Shown: positions 5,567-11,829 of the stretch, in pieces
Layout of the letters: every line of letters begins with the position of its first letter
Numbering within the stretch: the first letter of the stretch is position 1
Assembly: GCA_024681875.1 (NCBI GenBank)
Contig: JAILAA010000137.1
Location: forward strand, 1 to 13,224
Direction of reading: 5' to 3'
DNA from: Prevotella sp.
Lineage (GTDB): Bacteria; Bacteroidota; Bacteroidia; Bacteroidales; Bacteroidaceae
Length of the DNA: 13,224 nucleotides
Made by a program: the position numbers and the translations under genes
Notes under the pieces: model-generated
Seen by the model: the letters and a program-made list of their open reading frames with translations, nothing else
What the model was told of the DNA's origin: nothing
The model's database searches: none

Positions 5567-7711
5567 TTATTCCCTGACAAAGACGGGGATATGGGCCTTG
5601 TCGACGGGAGTGGTGACGAACTGGCCGCCGTCGTAGTGCTGGCCAGTCAGCTTGTCGCGCCAGCCACGGGCGTTCTTAGGCAGATAGGTGCGCCACTCGG
5701 TGACGCCAGGCTCGGTGACGGGACTGATAAGCAGGTCAGGGCCGAACATATATTCGTATTTCTGCTGCAAGGCGGCGGGATCGTCGGCAAAGTCGAACAC
5801 CAGCGGACGCATCAGCGTGTAGCCCTCCTCGGCCACGCGGCGAGCACACTCCTCCAAATAGGGGCGCATCTGCTCGCGCTCTTTGACGCAATCGGCAATG
5901 ATGGCCTGAGCCTCCGGGCCGTAGTTCCAAGGCTCGGTGTTGCTCATATAACCGTGCACTCGCATAAGAGGCAGATAGACGCTGGTCTCTATCCAGCGCA
6001 GCATCCGTTCGATATAGTCCTGATTGGTGTACTGGTCGCCGGGACGGAAGAAGCCGCCAGCATCATAGGTCCACCAAGGCAGGCCGGCAGCCTGCACGCC
6101 AAGACCGGCCACGATCTGACGGCGGAAAGTTTCCCAGTCGTTGCCCACGTCACCACTCCACAGGGCTGCGCCATAGCGCTGGATGCCGGGGAAACCGCAG
6201 CGGGTGAGAATCATCGGCTGGGCGACGCCAACACTGCGCAGTCCCTCAAAGACCGTCTTGTTGACCATCAGCGGATAGACGTTGCGCACCTGCTCACCTG
6301 ACCATCGGCCATTGTTGACACGGCGTCCTGCCAAATCGTCGTTCTCAGGCTCGGTGGCGTCCTGCCACCAGGCGTCGATACCTAAGGGAACGAGGCGCTC
6401 AGCAAAGTTCTTCCAGTAGGCAGCGGCAGCGTCAGGATTGAAGAAGTCAATCCAGTCGGTGCCGGGAATATAGTAATTGTCTGCCGTCATCTGCTTGCCC
6501 ACCTCGCTGTTCTTGTCAATCTTCGACCACACGCTGAGCATGAGGTGCATGTCCATTTTGTGCAGGCTGTCGGTGAGCGCCTTGGGGTCAGGATAGAATT
6601 CCTCATCGAAACGCATGGCGTTCCAACCGTACTTGCCCCAGTATTGCCAGTCTTGCACCAATACGCTGACAGGAATCTCCTCTTGGCGGAAACGGTTGGC
6701 GGTCTGCAGAATCTCCTCAGAAGAGTGGAAGCGCTCGCGGCAGTGGATATAGCCCAGAGCCCATGAGGGGATGAGGGGCGCAGGGCCTGTGAGCTCGCGG
6801 TAGGTGGCGATGATTTCGTCAGGGGAGCCGACGAACACGGTGTAGTCGACGGCTGTGGAGACGGGTGAGCGGAAGACGGTTTCGTCTTTCACTATATTAT
6901 AATATAATGTAGGCTTGTCGCCACCAGTCAGTTCGGCGCTGATGGTGTGCTGTCCTTTCGTCAGGTTAACAATAGACGAAGTCGTAGGCGGCAGCCACAG
7001 GTTCTGCATGTTAATGACAGGCTGTCCGTCAATGACGAGGTTATGGCGGCGTGCCATCGACTGTCCCACATCCAAGAGCAGGGAGTAGTCGCCAGCCTTG
7101 TCAATGTTGATGGTGGCCTCGAAGATGTTACGCTGCCTCACCTCACGCTTGCCGCCCTCAGTCGAGGTAACATTCACTACTTCGCTCTCTCCCGCTTTAT
7201 CATTTTTCACAAGGGCGACGCTGTTGGTGCACGGATTGAACTCGGTAAGGCCATAGTTGTTCCAGAGAATGCCATAACCCTTGCTGGAGACGAGCATGGG
7301 CAGGCAGATTTGCGTATTCACCTGCGTCAAGCGGCGCGAGAGCCCTCGCACATTGCTGTAGCCGTCCTGAAACTGACCGAGGCCGAAAAGGCTCTCATCC
7401 TTTGGCGATGAGAAAGCAAGCGTAGCCACGCCGTCCTTCAGCTCGTGACGTGTAGCGCTGAACACCTTTTTACCATTTTTGTCCTTGATGACAAGGCGCT
7501 GGCCTTTTACCTCCACTTTGAGTTCGCAGTTGGCCACCTCGTCTTTCTTCACGTAAACCCAGTCGGGCAGGTCGCTATTCACCTGGCCCTCGGTATACTG
7601 GATGCGCACGGCGTTGCGTGCCACTTTCTTTACCGTCAGCTGTCCTGCCGCCTGTATGCCGAAGCATACGACCAGCAGCGCTGCCAACAAAAACGTCACT
7701 CTTTTCATCAT
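5567..7711 (-). CDS. Exported GH31 glycosidase with PA14 insert, probable alpha-xylosidase or alpha-glucosidase
   Basis: Retaining alpha-glycosidase of 714 residues. The signal peptide is MMKRVTFLLAALLVVCFGIQAAG (cleavage near residue 22), so the enzyme acts outside the cytoplasm, most likely in the periplasm. Order: an N-terminal beta-sandwich with FGLGQFQDGY at about 109-118; a PA14-like insert at about 190-275 (FEATINIDKAGDYSLLLD through LTKGQHTISAEL); then the (beta/alpha)8 barrel. Nucleophile Asp 451 is in WWQDATEPE and acid/base Asp 521 in LWSGDVGNDW; VLVQDWQYWG at 350-359 and the C-terminal HIPVFVRE are also typical. The WxDATEP wording together with a PA14 insert is the arrangement known from xyloglucan alpha-xylosidases such as Cellvibrio Xyl31A, but alpha-glucosidase activity cannot be excluded. 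It starts 7 bases after the GH3 stop, implying tight co-expression. No repeat insert of the kind in its neighbours was found. Confidence 0.92.
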   Translation of the reverse strand: MMKRVTFLLAALLVVCFGIQAAGQLTVKKVARNAVRIQYTEGQVNSDLPDWVYVKKDEVANCELKVEVKGQRLVIKDKNGKKVFSATRHELKDGVATLAFSSPKDESLFGLGQFQDGYSNVRGLSRRLTQVNTQICLPMLVSSKGYGILWNNYGLTEFNPCTNSVALVKNDKAGESEVVNVTSTEGGKREVRQRNIFEATINIDKAGDYSLLLDVGQSMARRHNLVIDGQPVINMQNLWLPPTTSSIVNLTKGQHTISAELTGGDKPTLYYNIVKDETVFRSPVSTAVDYTVFVGSPDEIIATYRELTGPAPLIPSWALGYIHCRERFHSSEEILQTANRFRQEEIPVSVLVQDWQYWGKYGWNAMRFDEEFYPDPKALTDSLHKMDMHLMLSVWSKIDKNSEVGKQMTADNYYIPGTDWIDFFNPDAAAAYWKNFAERLVPLGIDAWWQDATEPENDDLAGRRVNNGRWSGEQVRNVYPLMVNKTVFEGLRSVGVAQPMILTRCGFPGIQRYGAALWSGDVGNDWETFRRQIVAGLGVQAAGLPWWTYDAGGFFRPGDQYTNQDYIERMLRWIETSVYLPLMRVHGYMSNTEPWNYGPEAQAIIADCVKEREQMRPYLEECARRVAEEGYTLMRPLVFDFADDPAALQQKYEYMFGPDLLISPVTEPGVTEWRTYLPKNARGWRDKLTGQHYDGGQFVTTPVDKAHIPVFVRE

Positions 7712-7718
7712 GTTTTTT

Positions 7719-10085
7719 TTAATTAACTGAACTTTCTGAGAAATAATGCACGCGCAGAGGCTTGCTGCTCTTCTCGCCTGTCAATACGACTTGCTGTTGC
7801 AGGCGGATGTCGGCCGACGAGGCGCCAACCTTCACAATGTAGGTACCCGGACTGACATTCCACTGAGGCTGTCCCTCGTTGGAGAAGTTGCCGAACTGTT
7901 CGGTGTAGAGCTTTACCTTCACCGTCTTCGTCTCGCCTGGCTGCAGTGACACACGGGCAAAGCCCTGTAGGGTCTGAGGCTTCAGTGGCGTGTGCTGTGT
8001 TGAGAGCGGTGAGAGGTAGACCTGTGCAATCTCGTCGGCGGCCACCTCACCCGTGTTCTTCACCTCAAAGGAAAGGTTCACGCACTGGCTGTTTGTCGGT
8101 ACCTCAGCCTCGGCGTGCAAGTTGGCATATTCAAACGTGGTGTAGCTTAAGCCGTAACCGAAAGGCCACTGCACACGCGAGTCCTTCTCTTCGGAATAGT
8201 TGTAGCAGATGGGCTCGTATAGTTCGGTGTTGGGATAACTGACAGAGAGCTTGGCCGATGGTGACACCTTTCCGAAGAGAATGTCGGCCACGGCATTGCC
8301 GCCCTCCTCGCCAGGATACCAGGCCTGGATGACGGCGGCGCAGCGCTCAGCAATGCCGGAGATGACCTGTGCCCTGCCGCCGAAGACGACCAGCACAACG
8401 GGTTTTCCCGTAGCCAGCAGCTCCTCGACATACTGCTCCTGCTTGCCAGGCAGACGCAGACCCTGACGGTCGCGATTCTCTCCGCAGAGCATTACGTTCT
8501 CGCCCACGGCTGCGATGATAACATCGGCCTGACGGACCATTCTCAGCGCCTCGGTCTTGTCGGCCTTCTCGCCAGAGTCCACCTTACGGTGCAGTATCTC
8601 GTATTCCCAGGCACGCTCGTCGCCCAGCTCCTGATATTTCGTCTCAATCTCCTCCGTCCAGTCACAACCACGCGAATAGAGAATGTCAACGCCCTCGGGC
8701 CTATGTCCGTTCATGCCCTCTAAGAGTGTGACGATGTCGGGATGCTCCAAGTCTTCGGTGTTCTTCTTCCAGAAGTAGCTCATGGCGGGGAATGAGTAGT
8801 CGCCACACATAGCCCACATCGAGTTGGCATTGGGGCCAGTCAACAAGATTTGAGTTTTGAGATTTGAGTTTTGAGATGTAAGTGGCAGGATGCCATTGTT
8901 CTCAAGGAGGACAATGGACTGTGTGGCGATTTCGTAGGCTGTCTTGCGCTCCTCAGGCGTATCGAGAACGATGTTCTCTTTGCTATAGAGATAGGGATTT
9001 TCGTCCATCAGACCACAGCGAATCTTATAGCGCAGCACGTTCTTCACAGCACGCTCCAGCGTTGCTTGCTCCACCAGTCCCTTGTCAATGGCCTGTTGCA
9101 GATACTTATAGTTGGCACCATGCGGAAAATCGACGTCGCAGCCAGCCTTGATAGCCACTGTGGCACATATAATCGGTTCATCCTTGGGACTGAGCTGGTC
9201 GATGGCTGTGTAGTCGCTCACCACCATACCATCGAAGCTGAGATAATTGCGCAGGATATCTTCCAGAATTTTGCTGTTGGCTACGCATTTGATGTTTTCG
9301 CCTGTCCTGTCAGCCATCGCATGATAACCAGGCATCACGGCACGGCTGCCAGCCAGGCGGATCATCGTCTCGTGAGGCAGCAGAATCTCTTCCATCAGTT
9401 CCTTGTCGTCAGAGTCACCGCCACCGCCATAGCCCAGATAATGCTTCGAGCAGGCACCCACGCCTTTCTTCAGGTCGCCCTGCTGCAGACCTTTCACGAA
9501 GGCCACGCCCATCACGGCCGACAGGTAGGCATCCTCGCCGTATGACTCCTCCAAGCGATTGAAACTCGGATTGCGGCACACGTCGACCATCGGCGAGAGA
9601 GACAGCACACCGCCCATCTTGCGCATCGTGGTGCTCGTCTGCAGCGTTTTCTTCTCGGCCAGCTCAGGATTGAACGAGCAGGCCTGTCCTATCTGCTGCG
9701 GATAGATGGTGGCGCCACGGGTGTTGATGCCCGACAGCACTTCCTCGTGGAAGAGAGCCGGTATGCCACTGGGGGTGTTGTGCATCAGCCAGTCCTGTAG
9801 TGAGGCCACACGGTCGCGCAGCTCGTTAGGCTCACGTGGTACCTGACTGCAATACTGCGAGAAGTGTCCGATGCCGTTGGGAATCAGTTCACGGCACTTC
9901 GCCGTGTCCAGCCGTCCCTGCCCGTCAAAGAGCTCATCCATATACATACTCCGCAGCTGGGCAATGCGCTCCTCCTGCGTCATCTTTGCGTAGAGCTCGT
10001 CTACCTGCTGCTCCAGATTCATGTCAGTAGCGGTGCTACATCCAACCAACACTGCTGCCATGCACATCATCATCAGTCCTTTCAT
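7719..10085 (-). CDS. GH3 family beta-glucosidase/beta-xylosidase lipoprotein
   Basis: Retaining beta-glycosidase of 788 residues, first gene of the operon. The N-terminus is a lipoprotein signal with lipobox LVGC, Cys at residue 16. The residues after it (STATD) lack the acidic export signal of surface lipoproteins, so a periplasm-facing anchor is likely. Domains: GH3 barrel at about 30-360 with LFHEE, LEESYGED, KHY (214-216) and nucleophile Asp 291 in MVVSDYTAI; the alpha/beta sandwich at about 385-620 with likely acid/base Glu 536 in CGENRDRQGL; and a C-terminal fibronectin-III-like domain from about 640 (PFGYGLSYTTFEY). Residues 403-413 (TSQNSNLKTQI) come from a 14-base tandem repeat inserted between LPL and LLTGPNA. 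The likely job is removing terminal glucose or xylose from oligosaccharides trimmed by GH31 and GH30. Exact specificity is unknown. Confidence 0.94.
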   Translation of the reverse strand: MKGLMMMCMAAVLVGCSTATDMNLEQQVDELYAKMTQEERIAQLRSMYMDELFDGQGRLDTAKCRELIPNGIGHFSQYCSQVPREPNELRDRVASLQDWLMHNTPSGIPALFHEEVLSGINTRGATIYPQQIGQACSFNPELAEKKTLQTSTTMRKMGGVLSLSPMVDVCRNPSFNRLEESYGEDAYLSAVMGVAFVKGLQQGDLKKGVGACSKHYLGYGGGGDSDDKELMEEILLPHETMIRLAGSRAVMPGYHAMADRTGENIKCVANSKILEDILRNYLSFDGMVVSDYTAIDQLSPKDEPIICATVAIKAGCDVDFPHGANYKYLQQAIDKGLVEQATLERAVKNVLRYKIRCGLMDENPYLYSKENIVLDTPEERKTAYEIATQSIVLLENNGILPLTSQNSNLKTQILLTGPNANSMWAMCGDYSFPAMSYFWKKNTEDLEHPDIVTLLEGMNGHRPEGVDILYSRGCDWTEEIETKYQELGDERAWEYEILHRKVDSGEKADKTEALRMVRQADVIIAAVGENVMLCGENRDRQGLRLPGKQEQYVEELLATGKPVVLVVFGGRAQVISGIAERCAAVIQAWYPGEEGGNAVADILFGKVSPSAKLSVSYPNTELYEPICYNYSEEKDSRVQWPFGYGLSYTTFEYANLHAEAEVPTNSQCVNLSFEVKNTGEVAADEIAQVYLSPLSTQHTPLKPQTLQGFARVSLQPGETKTVKVKLYTEQFGNFSNEGQPQWNVSPGTYIVKVGASSADIRLQQQVVLTGEKSSKPLRVHYFSESSVN
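8847..8877 (-). repeat. 7/14-base tandem tract inside GH3 (TCAAAAC-TCAAATC unit)
   Basis: The plus-strand 14-mer GATTTGAGTTTTGA occurs twice in perfect tandem (8847-8860, 8861-8874), with a partial third copy. On the coding strand it is TCAAAAC-TCAAATC repeated, giving SQNSNLKTQ in a loop just before the conserved LTGPNA strand. The same TCAAAAC heptamer recurs in the aminopeptidase P gene at 10521. Confidence 0.85.
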
Positions 10086-10121
10086 AGTTTATTAAACGAA
10101 TGTTTTTTGTTATTCGACTTG

Positions 10122-10129
10122 CAAAGATA
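10122..10129 (-). promoter_or_regulatory. Probable -7 element of the GH3-GH31-GH30 operon
   Basis: On the minus strand 10129-10122 reads TATCTTTG, an exact TAnnTTTG match, giving a leader of about 30 nt before the GH3 ATG. No clear TTTG sits about 20 bases upstream, so activator help is plausible. The leader holds an inverted repeat CGAAT/ATTCG (10097-10101, 10112-10116). The element lies within 10 bases of the divergent -33 element of the aminopeptidase gene. Confidence 0.5.
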
Positions 10130-10138
10130 TGGAAAAAA

Positions 10139-10170
10139 TTTGGTTTTTCGCATATATATATGTAATTTTG
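10139..10170 (+). promoter_or_regulatory. Aminopeptidase P promoter (complete -33/-7 pair)
   Basis: TTTG (10139-10142), a spacer of exactly 20 bases, then TAATTTTG (10163-10170): a full match to the Bacteroidetes consensus. The expected start site is near 10175-10178, only about 4-13 bases before the ATGs at 10182 and 10188. Confidence 0.7.
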
Positions 10171-10187
10171 CAGAAATTTTTATGTTT

Positions 10188-11591
10188 ATGTTCAGTAAAG
10201 AAACTTATATCCGTCGCCGCGCGGAACTCAAGCGGCTTGTGGGCAATGGCGTCATCGTACTCTTCGGCAACAACGAGGCACCGGCCAACTATCCTGCCAA
10301 CTCCTACGCTCCCATGCGTCAGGACTCGTCTTTTCTCTATTATTTCGGCCAGCACCGCGACGGTCTTGTGGGCGTCATCGACATCGACAACGACGAGGAG
10401 TGGCTTTTTGGCGATGACATCGACATCGAGGACATCGTGTGGATGGGATTCGTGCCCAGCGTAGCCGACCTGGCCGCCGAGGTAGGCGTTACAAAGACCG
10501 CCCCGATGGCTCAACTGCCTTCAAAACTCAAAACTCAGAATTCAGAGCTCAGGATTCATTTCCTCCCTCCCTACCGCCACGACACGAAGATTCAGATCAT
10601 GGACTTGTTAGGTATCCATCCCTCGAAGCAGAAGGAGGCCGCCTCGGTAGAGCTCATCAAGGCAGTCGTAAAGATGCGCAGTACGAAGGAGCCACAGGAG
10701 ATTGAGGCCATTGAGCGCGCCTGCGACGTGGGCTACGAGATGCACACTACGGCCCAAAAGCTCATCCGTCCGGGCGTGACTGAGCGTTACATCGGCGGAC
10801 AGGTGGACGGAATCGCTCGCTCACTGGCACAGGGCGTCAGTTTCGCCACCATCTTCTCACAACACGGCGAGATTATGCACGGCAACCCCAGCGGCGCACT
10901 ACTGGAAGACGGGCGCATCGTCATCTGTGACGCCGGTTGCGAACTCGACGACTACTGCTCTGACAACACCCGCACCATGCCTGTCAACGGCAAGTTCACG
11001 CAGCGTCAGCTGGATATCTACAGCATCGTGGAGGAATGTCACGACTATGTGCTGCAGGTGGCCAAGCCAGGCGTGAAGTACAAGGACGTGCACTTTGCCG
11101 TCTGCCGCAGGATGAGTGAGCGACTGAAGGAGCTGGGCCTGATGAAGGGCGACATAGACGAGGCCGTAGCTGCTGGTGCACACGCCATGTTCCTGCCTCA
11201 CGGCTTAGGTCACATGATGGGCATGGACGTGCACGACATGGAAGGTTTGGGACAGATACACGTAGGTTTCGACAACGAGACACGTCCCAATCTGGAGCAG
11301 TTCGGCACCAACTGTCTGCGCATGGGCCGACGGCTTGAGGAAGGCTTTGTCGTCACCGACGAGCCTGGCATCTATTTCATACCCCAGCTCATCGACCTCT
11401 GGCGCAAGGAAGGCCATTGCAAGGAGTTTCTCAACTTCGACCTGCTGGAGACCTACAAGGACTTCGGCGGCGTGCGCATTGAGGACGACCTGCTCATCAC
11501 TGCCGACGGTTGCCGCTTCCTCGGCACCAAGCGCATTCCCTATCATCCGGAAGAGATGGAAGCCTTCATGCTCAGTTCCTACATAGTTTAA
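10188..11591 (+). CDS. pepP: Xaa-Pro aminopeptidase (aminopeptidase P, M24B)
   Basis: Cytoplasmic dinuclear-metal peptidase that removes an N-terminal residue preceding proline. From ATG 10188 (MFSKETYIRRR) it has 467 residues. ATG 10182 adds two residues; anything further upstream precedes the promoter. The AMP_N domain covers about 1-155, with VLFGNNEAPANY and QDSSFLYYFG. The pita-bread catalytic domain follows from about 165, and all five metal ligands are present: Asp 248 (CDAG), Asp 259 (SDNTRT), His 342 (HGLGHMMGMDVHD), Glu 392 (DEPGIY) and Glu 432 (VRIEDD). Residues 112-125 (SKLKTQNSELRIHF) are translated from a 42-base heptad array in the linker between domains and look like an insertion. 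No signal peptide is seen. It diverges from the glycosidase operon but has no obvious functional link to it. Confidence 0.94.
   Translation: MFSKETYIRRRAELKRLVGNGVIVLFGNNEAPANYPANSYAPMRQDSSFLYYFGQHRDGLVGVIDIDNDEEWLFGDDIDIEDIVWMGFVPSVADLAAEVGVTKTAPMAQLPSKLKTQNSELRIHFLPPYRHDTKIQIMDLLGIHPSKQKEAASVELIKAVVKMRSTKEPQEIEAIERACDVGYEMHTTAQKLIRPGVTERYIGGQVDGIARSLAQGVSFATIFSQHGEIMHGNPSGALLEDGRIVICDAGCELDDYCSDNTRTMPVNGKFTQRQLDIYSIVEECHDYVLQVAKPGVKYKDVHFAVCRRMSERLKELGLMKGDIDEAVAAGAHAMFLPHGLGHMMGMDVHDMEGLGQIHVGFDNETRPNLEQFGTNCLRMGRRLEEGFVVTDEPGIYFIPQLIDLWRKEGHCKEFLNFDLLETYKDFGGVRIEDDLLITADGCRFLGTKRIPYHPEEMEAFMLSSYIV
10521..10562 (+). repeat. Heptad array inside aminopeptidase P (TCAAAAC unit)
   Basis: Six consecutive 7-mers: TCAAAAC, TCAAAAC, TCAGAAT, TCAGAGC, TCAGGAT, TCATTTC. 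The total of 42 bases is a multiple of three, so the frame is kept. It encodes SKLKTQNSELRIHF. Units drift away from TCAAAAC from left to right while the TCA start stays fixed. It shares its unit with the tract inside GH3. Confidence 0.85.
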
Positions 11592-11650
11592 GCAATACCG
11601 ACCAACTAGTTTGTAAAGAAAAGGCACTAAATCGGGCTCCTTCAGAGAAA

Positions 11651-11674
11651 AAACGGCAGAATATTTGGCCGTTT
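11651..11674 (+). terminator. Probable hairpin ending the aminopeptidase transcript
   Basis: AAACGGC (11651-11657) pairs perfectly with GCCGTTT (11668-11674) across a 10-base loop, about 60 bases after the pepP stop. The following CGTAACATTTTG is not a clean U-run, so efficiency is uncertain. The -33 box of the ilvC promoter lies inside its loop. Confidence 0.45.
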
Positions 11675-11695
11675 CGTAACATTTTGATAATTTTG
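11664..11695 (+). promoter_or_regulatory. ilvC promoter (complete -33/-7 pair)
   Basis: TTTG (11664-11667), exactly 20 bases, then TAATTTTG (11688-11695), the same -7 sequence and spacing as the aminopeptidase promoter. It predicts a start near 11701 and a leader of about 130 nt. Confidence 0.7.
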
Positions 11696-11700
11696 CACCC

Positions 11701-11829
11701 CTAAAAGATTACGATCTCTTGTCGCCATCTCGTGCAGCTGGCGTTTTGGGCCAACAAAACGACTGTCCTCGAGCAGGACGGGCATGGTTCCAAGGAGATA
11801 AGTTCAACAATTAAAACCATTTTGCAATC
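11701..11829 (+). promoter_or_regulatory. Structured ilvC leader
   Basis: The leader holds three hairpins in a row: CGCCA/TGGCG (11723-11727, 11739-11743), CGTTTTG/CAAAACG (11742-11748, 11755-11761) and GTCCT/AGGAC (11765-11769, 11775-11779). The first two share bases 11742-11743, so they compete. A purine-rich AAGGAGATAAG sits 28-38 bases before the ATG. No leader peptide rich in Ile, Leu or Val is visible, and the hairpins have no U-run, so if this is regulatory it more likely acts on translation or through a ligand or protein. I do not recognise a known riboswitch class. Confidence 0.4.

Noticed and set aside
5228..6301. Long plus-strand open frame of 357 codons opposite GH31 and GH30
   Set aside because: Antisense shadow of the GH31 gene; no family motifs, low-quality composition, and it crosses the start of GH30 and the end of GH31.
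8847..8877. CRISPR-like direct repeats
   Set aside because: The repeats are contiguous 7/14-mers with no unique spacers, lie in a conserved enzyme gene, and no cas gene is present.
9864..10181. Upstream extension of the aminopeptidase P frame
   Set aside because: The extension overlaps the GH3 gene antisense and precedes the promoter at 10139-10170; homology begins at MFSKETYI.
11784..11801. Five-codon frame (MVPRR) in the ilvC leader as an attenuator peptide
   Set aside because: Contains no run of Ile, Leu or Val codons and is short enough to be chance.
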